From NCBI GenBank assembly GCA_047967505.1, contig CM106539.1: a stretch of DNA of 64,000 bases. One strand, given 5' to 3'. This document shows positions 23,273 through 33,582 of the stretch, piece by piece (the first letter of the stretch is position 1; the number at the start of each line of letters is the position of its first letter). The notes beneath the pieces were generated by a model, which had not been told where the DNA came from, ran no database searches, and saw only the letters and a list, made by a program, of their open reading frames with translations. The stretch is from Dipteris shenzhenensis. Its lineage: Eukaryota; Polypodiophyta; Polypodiopsida; Gleicheniales. A program made the position numbers and the translations under genes.

Positions 23273-23637
23273 ACACTCAAGATCGGGATCTCCTCCCTCA
23301 TCTACATTGACATCCATGTCATCATCTATTTTCCCTCTCTCCTCAGAGACATCTCCAAGGACATCTTGTCCAAGATCTCTTCACTCCCCTTTCATGTCAT
23401 CTGTGGCATCCCTTACACGGTCTTTCTTATCGCTGCCTCCATCTCCCTGGTTGTGTGGGGCATGAAGATCAAACACTATGGAACTCAAAAAGCCATTGCG
23501 GGCCTTCTTGATGAGGGTCACACTTGCTTGTTGATCGAGGGTTTGGTTACCCTTGAAGTGTCCATCTTGGAGACTGTGTCTACTCTTCTATTGCATTGAA
23601 GGTCATTGATGCTACTGTACTTATCGATAGACAGTGC
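23273..23637 (+). pseudogene. UMP synthase pseudogene fragment (orotate phosphoribosyltransferase domain)
   Basis: UMP synthase makes UMP in de novo pyrimidine synthesis; its N-terminal domain transfers ribose phosphate to orotate. Here one frame (23273-23599) reads LKIGISSLIYIDIHVIIYFP and SLLRDISKDI, then FHVICGIPYTVFLIAASIS and KIKHYGTQKAIAGLLDEG. It continues TCLLIEGLVTLEVSILETVS and, after a frameshift near 23599, KVIDATVLIDRQ. This follows the plant OPRT order, whose consensus has CGVPYTALPIAT, KDYGTKKAIEG and EDLVTSGASVLET. The PRPP-loop segment EDLVTSG is altered to EGLVTLE. The C-terminal OMP decarboxylase domain is absent. No intron interrupts the 120 codons, so it may be a processed or transposon-captured fragment. 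Confidence 0.8.
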
Positions 23638-23639
23638 TG

Positions 23640-25159
23640 ATTTAGATCAAAATGAGATAAATTTACATGTAGCTCTCAACTTGATGGAAATGATGGAGGA
23701 CGGCCACTTTAATGCAACAATTTCTTGTCGAGAACCAAATTTCATAGTCTATCGATAGCCCCCATCTCCACCCGAGTTGTAAGGCAGAGGCTTCCATGTG
23801 GTAACCAAGCTCTTCTTGCTCAAAATGAAATTGGAAAGAGATTGCTAGAGTTGAGAGAATGTAAAAAGTGTAATATTTGGTAGAAATTTCTCCTCCTAGG
23901 AAATGTGAAAGGTGCAACAGCTTTCCTCTCCTCCCATGTTTTTCCTTTCCCTTGCACTTTTCCTCCATTTGCAGAGTTTGTCATCCATTGCATGAAAGCA
24001 TCACCCACATCTAAATCTCACTCAGACACTACCTCTGAGACCTTCTTCTCCCTCTCCTAAAGACCACTCAACCCCCCTTTTTTGCAAGTTCTATCAGAGT
24101 CTCAACATGAGGAGTGATTTCTAGGGAAAGAAAATAAAGAGAGAAGTGCCAGGATATAGAAGAATAAGAAAGGAGCATTGCCAAGAAGAAGAAAGGGAGG
24201 GGGAAAGGGGAGGAGAGAGAAGGTGGAAAGAGAGGAGGAGACGGGAAACACGTTGAAAAAGCACACAATTTTGAAGGAGACAGTGCTCAAGGAGAGTAGT
24301 TGAGCATCTCTATCTCTTCTCTTCTCTATCTCTATATCTATAAAGGAGAAGGTGGCTCGGGACAATTTCTAGAGCTTCGATTGGATGCTCGCAAAGATTC
24401 GGGAGGGATTTAGGAGTTTTGGAGTGGAGCTTCAGGGAGGTTTGGGGTGTAGCCATGACAAGATGGGAAGAGGAGAGTCATTGGATCAGCATTTTGGCAG
24501 AGGCATAGAGGTAGCAAGTGGAGTTATGGAGAAGAAGAAGGTTGCACCACGTGGCACGAGTCAAAGGCGTGGGATGTAGTGGAATAGAGGTAGAGTCATC
24601 ACTGCATGTGCTATCGTGGACCATGTGCTGCTGAGTTACACACTAGATCTTACCACATGGAGGTATGCTGAGCCTTAAGGCACGTGGAGGAGGATGCATA
24701 CTATAGAGGGCTAGAGCATTGGCATGGGGCACAAGCATGTTCGGGTCCTGGAGACAAAGATGGTGCATTAAACACATCATCAAACTCAAGGAAGGAAGGG
24801 GAGAGCTGCGATGTGGCACTCTATGTGGATGAGGAGGGCAAAGTGGAGTTAGTGGAATGTAAGTCCTACAGCACTCGCACTGGAGGCCATGTGCATTGAC
24901 ACAAAACAGTTTGACACGATAGCATCCTGCACTGGAGGATCCATAGTCTGACATCTCCGGCCAAGGAACACCCAAGCATAATCTTTGGTTCCCCATATGG
25001 TAGACTAAAATGAACTATTTTCTCAAACATTTTATTAACTAAGCCTTACACTACCCCCACCCCCTCGACTAATACTAATACGTGAATTTATCTCATGGTG
25101 GGGTGAGGCAAGTGTAGCCTTGATATCTGTCCCTTATAACCTTAAAGCTCATCACCACT
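23640..25159. other. No gene recognised
   Basis: Mixed sequence; 24100-24330 is purine-rich on the plus strand (GGGAGGGGGAAAGGGGAGGA). Minus frames here are hydrophobic by-products of this bias. A 64-codon plus frame at 24385 is unassigned. Confidence 0.4.
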
Positions 25160-26100
25160 GTTGACCTCTTTTGTTTTGTCCAAGGCCCTCTCTACTTACT
25201 CTCCTCTCTCTCTAGATCTCTCCCTACCCTTTGCTCTCTACCTCTCTCTCAATTCCGCTCACTACTTCATGATCCTCCCACCCTCCCTCCAGTCTCTCTC
25301 CCTTCATGACCTTCGCCCCCTCCATGCAATAGTTGCTCTCCTCATCAATGCTCCAAAGCATTATCCTTACCTCCCCTCTCCTCATGGTTGTTCCTTCACC
25401 CTGCCTTCACCTCCCCTCATTTTGTGGCTTCTCCCTCCACCCCTCTTCTCTACCCACTACCCCCCTTACACAATTGCTCTCCACCTTCGTCTCCTTATTC
25501 TTGCAAGCTAGCCTCCTCACCTTTGCCCTATCTCCCTCTCCCCTCTCCTCACAGTTTCTCTCTTTCCTTTTCTCCATGTCTCCCTCCTTTCTCCTTGTGG
25601 CACGACTAATCACTTTGCCCCTCACCTTTGCTCCCTACCAACTTCTTTCGTGACTTTTTTCTTTCCGATGTCTTTAAACCTCCCTCAATTTTGTCTGCCT
25701 CCCCCTCCCCACTCCTTATGATTGCTCCCTTAGTCCCTAACCTCCACTCACCACTCCCTTCTTCCAGAGAGCTGCTCTCTCAACCTACATCATCTTTGCT
25801 CCACCTTGCCCTCCCCTCCTTACCGTTGCTTCCCCTTACTTTCGTCATCACTCACCCACTCCTCCACCCATCCACACCTAACCTCTCACCAACTGTTCCT
25901 TACAGATTCTCTCTAAGACCACCCCACCTTTTTACAATATGCCTACTCTTTGAGCCTCCCTTACCTTCGTTGTACCACCTCCTTTCCTCTCATCGTGGCT
26001 CCTTGCCCCCCTTGACCACCCCTCTTCTTGTGGCTATTCCCCTAGCCCCTCAGAGGCCCCTCACCACCCTTCCTTATGTGGCTACTCTCTCAATCCCTCT
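25160..26100. other. Polypyrimidine-rich kilobase
   Basis: Across about 940 bp the plus strand is strongly C+T biased, with CTCCC, CCTCA and CTCTCCCT words and few G residues. This gives several long, overlapping Leu/Pro/Ser-rich plus frames that I treat as composition artefacts. Loose recurrence of CACCTTTGCCCTATC / CACCTTGCCCTCCCC suggests an old degenerate tandem repeat. Confidence 0.6.
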
Positions 26101-26181
26101 ATGTGTGAGTGTGTGCTTCCATGGCAATGGCTTTGTGTGTGGTTCCACTACAATGCCTATGTGTGTGCATGTCCCCTTCTG

Positions 26182-26222
26182 TGTGTCTCAAGTTTAGAAC
26201 ATCATGAGAAGGTATTCTATCG

Positions 26223-26259
<37 letters not shown>

Positions 26260-26434
26260 TGTATATATGAGTGTGTGCTTGCATTTTAATGTATATGTGT
26301 GTGTATGCCCTCATTTTGTGTGTCGCAAGTTCTCAACATTATGAGAAGGTATTCGATCTCCCTCCCTCCCTCTGTGTGTGTGTGTGTGTGTGAGTGTGTG
26401 TGTGCATGCACGTGCGTGTGTGTGTGTGTGTCTC

Positions 26435-26465
<31 letters not shown>

Positions 26466-26482
26466 CATAAATACATATATAC

Positions 26483-26515
<33 letters not shown>

Positions 26516-26792
26516 CAAATTTCATATATACATAATATAATGTATATTATATAATATTTATTATTTATTATAATATAATAAATATATAATGTCTTCTTGC
26601 ACGCTTCTCTCTCTCTCTCTATGCATAAATACATACATACATATGTATGTATATATGAATTATATATATGTATATGTATATGTATATATATATACATATA
26701 TATTATATTATATAAAATATATAATATAGTGTATATTATATATTATTTAATATTTGTTATAATATAACAAATATATAATTTCGTGTTGCACA

Positions 26793-26866
<74 letters not shown>

Positions 26867-26913
26867 GATACATAAATACATAAATGCATACGCACATATA
26901 TATGTATAAATAT

Positions 26914-26944
<31 letters not shown>

Positions 26945-27040
26945 TATATAATCATATATACAATATTATATAAAATATATAATATAGTTTATATTATATA
27001 CTATTTAGTATTTATTATAATATAATAAATATATATATGC
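26182..27040. repeat. Compound microsatellite block with repeated modules
   Basis: Runs of (TC)n at 26225-26255, 26433-26450, 26606-26620 and 26794-26862, (TG)n near 26376-26430, and (TA)n near 26453-26515 and 26910-26950. The TGTGTCTCAAGTTTAGAACA module (26178) is repeated, diverged, at 26318. An AT-rich module (TATATAATATAGTGTATATT, TATTTGTTATAATATAACA, then a TC run) occurs three times, at about 26535, 26705 and 26960. Confidence 0.9.
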
Positions 27041-27909
27041 CTTGTATGCTGCTTGGAGAGGCTAAGGAGGGGACACATGGTCATCCTTATGAATGCCACG
27101 TCAATCTTAAGATTTACGAAGACCTAAAAGTCCTCTTCACACACAGTCTCACCCACTGCTCACCAAACCTGGTTGAGTATATAAAATTCCCGGTTGAAAT
27201 CCCGGTTGGAGTTGAAGGTTGCCTTTAATTTTAAGGGCCAGGATTTACATATTTTAGTTATAAATCCCGGTAAGAGTATAAATTTTTATGGACTTTCATA
27301 ATTTCATCCCGGTTCGATCTTGGTGGTACCTTTAATTTTCAAGGCGCTTAAAAACATTTTTGTCGTCTCACCTGATACAAAGAGTCACAACGACTCATAA
27401 CCGTCACGATTCAACTACATACTTGTAATCACTCTCAAGACTCACTATCAATATACAATTCTGATTCAATGCGCGTACTCTTACTTCTAAACTACCTTGA
27501 GACATGTCTTTCACACTGCACTAAGCTTGTTTCGTGGTATGATTAAATATGTACTCGTCTATGAAAATTTTTTTGCAAAGAACTCGTCTATGATTTCATG
27601 ACGAGTAGTAGTTCATTGGTCGTATTGCCAGGGCGTATGAACATCTACTGTATAAATTGAATAGGTCGAGACCTGGAGATGCAGAGGGAGAAACATCTAG
27701 ATGGGCATTTTAGTATCCATTTGTTTCATATAATCAGATTTCCTGTGAAATCAAAAGGTTGTGTAGCCTCTTATGCCGGTCCCGGCAAAACCTATGTGGA
27801 CATAATCAAAGTTTACACCAGTGTATGCTGGTGCATGCGCATGCTTCACAAGACAAAATATTGGTTAATTTTGACGCTAAGGGAGACAACAGCCAGCGGA
27901 AGGCCTTTC
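27041..27909. other. Non-coding flank of the SNRNP25-like gene
   Basis: It contains CCCGGTTGAAATCCCGGTTGG near 27190 with a related ATCCCGGT word near 27265 and 27308, and the LTR-like copy at 27388-27498. No further exon of the neighbouring gene is seen after its stop at 27910. Confidence 0.5.
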
Positions 27910-29423
27910 TTATATTGCCTGCCCTCTCTTTTTCCTCAGACCATCCAGGAAACCTCGCCTTTGGCAGAGTCGTGAAGGCCTCGTAGAAAGATGCCGTACA
28001 AAACACAACTGCAATAGAGGCCACCATGAACCACGCTCATAAGTAAGGAGCCCACAAGGAACAGCTTAAGATGCAAATGCCTTTTCTATCTAATCCGACT
28101 ACTGTAACATTAGTTCACGTTACTTTTCGAATTTCCTCAGACTAGCTCAATCGAAGCAGAGGGGGATGCGATGATACAATCATAGTTATGGAAGCAAATA
28201 CATTGCTGTAATCGCAGTTTTCCCTTCAAATACATTTACAAAATAACCTTTACGACATTCGATTGCTTTGCGTTTGCAAATTACCTCCTCACATTCTCCG
28301 ATTCCTAGCTGATACAGGACAAGATTCTCATCCAGGAGCTTTATATTCCTGAAGGTCAGGCAAAAGTGTCCCCAAACGTGTGGCCTGCATTACATGTATG
28401 CCAGGTCAGACACTCGATCGAACCGATCCAAATAAAAAACCAAAACGAAAGGAAGAGACAGAAACGGTTATTATTCTTGACCTTATGACGAGGATGCGTC
28501 CTATGACTATTGACATTCAAAGTCGATACAAGAACTCGGGAACGTGAGACAATCTCAAAATTCGAAGGTGCCTCAAATGATCCGCGAAAATATCCTGAAG
28601 GGAACTAACGTAGGAGGATCTAGAAGCCATGAAACGAATTCCCGTTCGAGTTCTCATCATAGAATGCTGCTCTAAATTTCCTAAAACTAGCAAGAGCAAG
28701 CCCAATCTGAAAATGCATGGACACGGCAGGGGGAGATACGGAGTTTCCAAAGCGAAATTTTTTGATGGACACAGAAAGGCAAAGACAATTAGTAGTCTAG
28801 TTCAAATCACAAGGTTGTATACACGTCCAATACGGCGACTGAAGAATTCGAAATAGTGTCATCAAGATCATACAAAGTTGGCAGCTCTCTACTGCACAGC
28901 GCATAGTCATCACACTCACTTCCGGCAAATGTACAGGCTCTTTCTGCCAACTCACCAAGAAATCTGACCTCCGCCAGCTTCTGATCCTTCGAACTTCCTT
29001 TGCACTGCGTTTTTCAAATCCGAGACTGTTGCATTCTTTGAGACTTCAACAACTGAGAGAAGACTCCCATCAGCAAAAGGCTTTTCCAATGGAATCGAGG
29101 CAAACGATAACAAGGACAGCAAAATAGAGAGAAAAAAAAGCACCGAAGTTGGTGGCGTTCATCCTGCGAATGCTCAGCTTTATGCAGTTACTCTCTAGCA
29201 GCTCCTCTTGTTGGATAGATTTCCGCGCAAATGCAAAGGTCCTATGCCTTGGAGCGAATGGGGGTCGCTGCTGTACTGCCTCTCTGTCTTCAAGGTGGGT
29301 TTTTTTGAGAAGAGCGACGGCATCATCTGAGTCTACCTCGGAGAGTACTGTGGACTGCGCCTTTGCAGTGCCTATCCTCTGATACTGGTCACCTGCTCCA
29401 GCGAAGAAGCTCTGGAATGCCAT
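27910..29423 (-). CDS. SNRNP25-like ubiquitin-fold protein (U11/U12 snRNP 25 kDa family), four exons
   Basis: In the best-studied family members the 25 kDa protein belongs to the U11/U12 di-snRNP of the minor spliceosome in the nucleus. Predicted exons on the minus strand: 29423-29144, 29052-28956, 28384-28285 and 28008-27910 (280, 97, 100 and 99 bp; 191 residues plus TAA). All introns are GT-AG (donors GTGCTT, GTGAGT, GTAATT; acceptors CTCTCAG, ATGCAG, ATTGCAG) and all phases agree. Residues 1-80 (MAFQSFFAGAG start) are not conserved to my knowledge. The ubiquitin-like region reads LSIRRMNATNF, VVEVSKNATVSDLKNAVQ, the hallmark ISWPHVWGHFCL, KLLDENLVLYQLGIGECEEL and CFVRHL, then a basic tail ending RKKRGQAI. 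The human protein has the matching ISWSYVW and DYGIRNRDEVSFI. ATG 29423 is the first ATG after an in-frame stop near 29515. It is uncertain whether this is the true snRNP subunit or the related plant family with a longer N-terminus. Confidence 0.8.
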
Positions 29424-30179
29424 TGTCAAATTATCGTCTGAGGCGATGTCGCCAATGCTAGCGCTTGCGGTAAGATAGAGCAAACGAAACAGTGATTCCT
29501 CTCAAGTTCTTGGGCGATAGATTGGAGCGAGTGACCAAATCCAACCTTTACATTTGATCAAATCCCAGGCAAGAATCCAAGAAATTGGTCCCCGGACCCC
29601 AATAGCGTTTCACCCAGCAGCATTCGCTTCATGATGGCCTTTTTCCACAAGACCAAACTCGTGTAGGGGCGTAAATTCGTGTTATGATCACTCTTGAGTA
29701 GGGATGCACACTCGTGTCATGGTAACTGCTTCGTGGTGGCTTTGTGCGAGGATGATGCCCAAAATTTCAAAGGCTGCGGGTTACAACTCCAGAGATCGAT
29801 GCCGAGAAAGTGTGAGTGGAGAGATTGAGGCTGGGTAAGTTATTGCGAGCGGGTTTCATCAATCGGCCACGAGCGAGATGGGTTCTTTGATGATTAGGAT
29901 TGATGGAAATACTTATTTGAGAGATACAATCACGGGTTCGCCCCTTGAGGAGCAAAGGATCGTGGGAAGCGGGTTGTAATGTATTGTATGTATAGGAAGT
30001 AAGACCGATTAAGGTCTCAATCACACACACACCCACGAGGTGATGCCAAGAGGTAACACACACCCACGAGGTACACACCGATTGGTAACCGTCATGCACA
30101 AGTTCTATGTAGTCAACACACATTCATCAATCAATACATATTCTATCTTACCTATGCACACGATCTATTGATTTCGATG
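29424..30179. other. Upstream flank of the SNRNP25-like gene; LTR-like right half
   Basis: The first 200 bp should hold the gene's promoter, but no clear TATA box is seen. Between 30022 and 30075 ACACACCCACGAGGT occurs twice. The part up to 30179 directly precedes a primer-binding site and is probably LTR. Confidence 0.4.
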
Positions 30180-30191
30180 TGGTATCAGAGG
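30180..30191 (+). promoter_or_regulatory. Copia-type primer-binding site
   Basis: TGGTATCAGAGG matches 11 of 12 bases of the canonical site. The following leader (GGGCACAAACCAGCCACGC) resembles that after the site at 21413 (GGTCCAAACCACCCACAC), pointing to related elements. Confidence 0.6.
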
Positions 30192-30794
30192 CCGGGCTGG
30201 GCACAAACCAGCCACGCTTTCCAAGATGGAGGGCTTTCTTGCGAAAAATGGGGGCATGCTTTCAGTCCCAAACTGACGCGAAGGGAGCCCAGCATTATCT
30301 GCGGAAACATTGACTCGCATTAGCCCCGAAATGAAGGGCATGGGCAAAAAGACCCAAATGAAGGCGACCTACCAACCCAAAAGGTAGGAGTAGACACAGA
30401 TCTGCACATCCTGGATGTAGGGCATGAGGACAATGATCCCAACACTCCACTAGAGTAATTGAGATCATCAATGCAACCTTCCACACAGGTGGGGTGTTTC
30501 CAAGGACTCCTTGCATGGATTAGTACAGGCACTGTTCTGGAATCCCTCAATGAAGGGAAAGAAGACCCACAAGATAGGCACAACGACCCCAAAGAGGGCA
30601 ATTTTGACCCAAAGATAGGCAAAGTAAAAGGCCAATACGAGCCCAAGATCGTTTATACATCCATCGACCGACAGAATCCTTGAACTGAAGAGAATTACGT
30701 TCAAGGCGATCCTGGTAAACACCTTTAATTTATGTTCCTGCAATCTGTTGATACTTATGATGAGGGCGTGCACTCCTTCCATCGGCATATTTAG

Positions 30795-31806
30795 ATGCAG
30801 ATAATGCTAAGACCACAATCAAGGGTCAAACGGAAGAAATCACTCCATCTGTGCCTTACCATTGGCACTCGATTTCATCCTAGAGAAGGTCAAGATCAAG
30901 ATACGAAGCATGAATTCACAGGTCCCACAAAGGCACAATCAGGAGAATCTAGCGATAAAGATGGCTCAGGCCGTGAATCATCAGATAAAAGAAAAACCTC
31001 AAACGTTGCATGTAGCATTGAGCAACAGGGCCAATCTCATAACCAACGACTTGCACAGGCTCTCAAAGCAAACGTATCATACAATTCTAACGCTGGAGAA
31101 CAAGATGATGATCATCGACACAAACGAGAATATCACGTAGATGCTGAAGACAGCAGCAAAGATGGCACTAATCATGATCATGAAGCAGTTGAAGATGATC
31201 TAGAACATGAAGATGTTTCAATCACTGATCAAGACAAAGGCAACACAGGCAATGCATCTGCGCATGCAGGCTCTAGTGAAACTGAAGATGAAGGGAGCGA
31301 ACTACAAGGTGACAATCTTGCTGCCGACGATAGATCTAAAAAATGATGAAGGAGAATGTGAACAAATTGATGAAGGCACTCAACTTGTAGATCGTGATGA
31401 TCTTGGCCAGTCCAATAACGCTAAGATGGAACATGACATGGATGATCTAATCACTTTGTGTGACAAAGCACTCAAACAATTGGGAGATAACTTGATTGTT
31501 GTTGCAAACGATCAAGATAAAGCATGTAGTGATCTCCAACATGAAGGAGTTGATGAACATTTCGGTGCTCAATCTGATGCAGATGACACTAATACACAGC
31601 AAAAGAAGGTTACATTGAGGACCCTGATCATGAAGATCCTGATGAGCATGTCAAGTCAACCGAATGTGTCATTCCACGTCTCCATTGAAATAAAAGAAGC
31701 AACTATTGTAGGCAAATTTGTTGAAGCCCACGCAATGGAAGAAGGCACGGATGAACAAGAAGCTAAAGATCATGGAGTCGGCAGTGTCCAAGAAGGTAAT
31801 GTCTAA
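30795..31806 (+). pseudogene. Acidic, low-complexity coding remnant downstream of a primer site
   Basis: A 183-codon frame (30795-31346) is rich in Asp, Glu, Ser, His and Gln (for example DSSKDGTNHDHEAVEDDLEH). It continues after a one-base shift near 31340 in another frame to 31806 (DEGECEQIDEGTQLVDRDDL, MDDLITLCDKALKQLGDN). There is no recognised domain. Position after the primer site at 30180 suggests it is the internal region of a retroelement, but no Gag, protease or Pol motif is visible. A decayed host gene for a disordered nuclear protein is an alternative. Minus-strand frames over 30320-30790 look hydrophobic but match nothing I know. Confidence 0.4.
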
Positions 31807-31867
31807 CGAAGAAGAAAAGCGTCAAGCTGTTCTCGATGGAAATCTTGCTTATGAAGAATTTTGTTTG

Positions 31868-32255
31868 TATTAAAGTAAAAAGGTAGGACAAATGTAGAAA
31901 AAGAAATATAGCATTGGAGCATCCTCTAGAAGAGGAGGTAGGAACCCTTAGTTCTAGATCTTTTCGATTACAAGCATCATTCTTTTTTCCAAAAAAATCC
32001 ATTGCATTTCTCGTGTCCTCTATGATTGCTGTAGTCACTAGTCTCCCCAAGTGTGGACTGTGGAAGGCAAGATTGTTTCCCTACCTCCACACATGAGATA
32101 TCACATGTCCTTTGATCACCTGCCAGATCTCATACATAGGATCTTGCATCTGTCTCCTAACAACGCCATTTTCTAGTTCAGTCTGAAGGTAACCTGAGCT
32201 CTTGTTAGGTTGAGCCCGATGTGTTTCCATACTTCTCTGACAAAGATCACTCGCT
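31868..32255 (-). pseudogene. Possible LINE ORF2 3' end, copy 1
   Basis: This is one of two direct copies of a 390-420 bp segment (partner 32321-32871). The minus strand reads VTTAIIEDTRNAMDFFGKK and, in other frames, the NWKMALLGDRCKM-like phrase of the partner. These resemble the C-terminal tail after the reverse transcriptase of plant non-LTR elements. The assignment rests on pattern only. In this copy the terminal tail after TTTACTTTAATACA is replaced by unrelated sequence. Confidence 0.4.
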
Positions 32256-32320
32256 ATCCTGATCACTCATGGGAGGCATTCTTTTACCATTGTACTTGGA
32301 AGTGCTGCCTGCAAGATCAC

Positions 32321-32871
32321 GTTTTTTTATTTTTATTTTACGGTAAGAGTCATTGTATTAAAGTAAAAAAGGTAGGAAAAATGTAGAAAAAGAAATATAG
32401 CATTGGAGCATCCTCCAAAAGAGAGGCGGGAACCCTTAGTTCCAGATCTTTCCTACAAGATTACAAGCATCATTCTTTTTTCCAAAAAACTCCATTGCTT
32501 TTCTTGTGTCCTCTATGATGGCTACAGTCACTAGTGTCCCCAAGTGTGGACTGTGGAAGGAAAAATTGTTTCTCTACCTCCACACGAGTTATCACATGTC
32601 CGCTGATCACATGCCAGATGTCATACATAGGATCAGTCATCTTGCATCTGTCTCCTAACAATGCCATTTTCCAGTTCAGTCTGAAGATAACCTGAGCTCT
32701 TGTTAGGCTGAGCCTAATCTTTTCCAGACGTCTCTGACAAAGATCACGATATTGGTCACTTTGTCCCCAACAAGCCCCTCCTCCTCTCTTGGAAAGTACT
32801 GATCCCTCGCTCCCCTTTGTTTTGCTTCTATTTTCCCTTTCTTTTGGACAGGCCTGATGAATTTTATTCAC
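32321..32871 (-). pseudogene. Possible LINE ORF2 3' end with A-rich tail, copy 2
   Basis: On the minus strand, a frame reads VIFRLNWKMALLGDRCKMTD, then PMYDIWHVISGHVI. The 3' end runs TTTACTTTAATACA, ATGACTCTTACCG and finally AAAATAAAAATAAAAAAA at about 32321-32340. A short A-rich tail at the 3' end is expected of LINEs. The 5' part is truncated, as is usual for LINE insertions. Reverse transcriptase and endonuclease are absent. Confidence 0.45.
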
Positions 32872-33320
32872 CTTGCTTTTTTTTTTTTTTGGGGAGGAAA
32901 AGTGGGGAGAGGGGGAAATTCACCTAAGGTTTTGCAAAATCTGTGAATCGTGCCACATGTAAAATTGAAGTGTTCCAGATTGTTTCAATCACCACCTTTC
33001 ATGAGGTATAAAAGGGGAGCAAGGCAAATCATATTGTAGAGCTTCCACTTGGTAAGCGTGAGGTGGTTCTGATTTGGTAGATTGGAGGCTAAGGCTAGGA
33101 AAAGAGGGGGGGGCAACTACCGCCACTGAAGGGAGTGGAGATTGGCAGGAGGGGGCAGCCACTGAAGGGAGGGTGAGAGAGGGAAGAGATGCAAAGGCGA
33201 GGGAGAGAGGAGAGTAGAGATGGGAGGAGGGTGGTCCCATGGGAGGTGTGGTAAGGGAGGGAGAGAGCCATGATGGAGGATGCTGCGCAGCAAGATAGGG
33301 AGAGAGACACGATGGAGATG
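32872..33320. other. Purine-rich non-coding stretch
   Basis: A T-run at 32876-32890 is followed by G/A-rich sequence (GGGAGTGGAGATTGGCAGGA, GGGAGGGAGAGAGCC) to 33310. No gene is recognised. Confidence 0.5.
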
Positions 33321-33574
33321 CTCGGGGGGTTCACTTCACAAATTTTATACCACATGCATTCAAAAAGAGGGGTATTTTAATATAACTTTTTGGAAAATTT
33401 TAACAGGTTTACAATAACAAGAGGGCTTTTAAAATTCAACTTTAGAAAAAAATCACTTAGTTCATAAGTAAAGAGGGGTGTTTTCATTGGGAGGAAAATT
33501 TTAGTTGAGGGGTTTTTAGAATACCCCTTGAATGCATGTGATACAAAGGGTTTCTAAGTAGTGCACCCCCCAAG
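33321..33574. mobile_element. hAT-like MITE, copy 2
   Basis: This 254-bp element begins CTCGGGGGGTTCACTTC and ends GTGCACCCCCCAAG. Flanks are TGGAGATG (33313-33320) and TGGAGGTG (33575-33582), an 8-bp duplication with one difference. Its inverted ends are long: about 60 bp per side share CACATGCATTCAA and GGGGTATT in opposite orientation, so a single strand could fold into a large hairpin. It shares end and subterminal words with copies 1 and 3, but its interior differs more. Confidence 0.85.
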
Positions 33575-33582
33575 TGGAGGTG

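Noticed and set aside
25161-26197. Several overlapping plus-strand ORFs of 70-190 codons
   Set aside because: They are Leu/Pro/Ser-rich products of a polypyrimidine tract, open in several frames at once, with no family resemblance.
27679-28027. ORFs on both strands around exon 4
   Set aside because: These are shadows of the last SNRNP25-like exon read in other frames or strand.
28629-28856. 75-codon plus-strand ORF within the SNRNP25-like gene
   Set aside because: It lies antisense inside intron 2 of a gene with consistent exons; its Lys/Arg-rich content matches no family.
30295-30788. Hydrophobic minus frames suggesting a membrane protein
   Set aside because: I tried to match them to plant transporters and found no conserved motif order; frames are short and broken.
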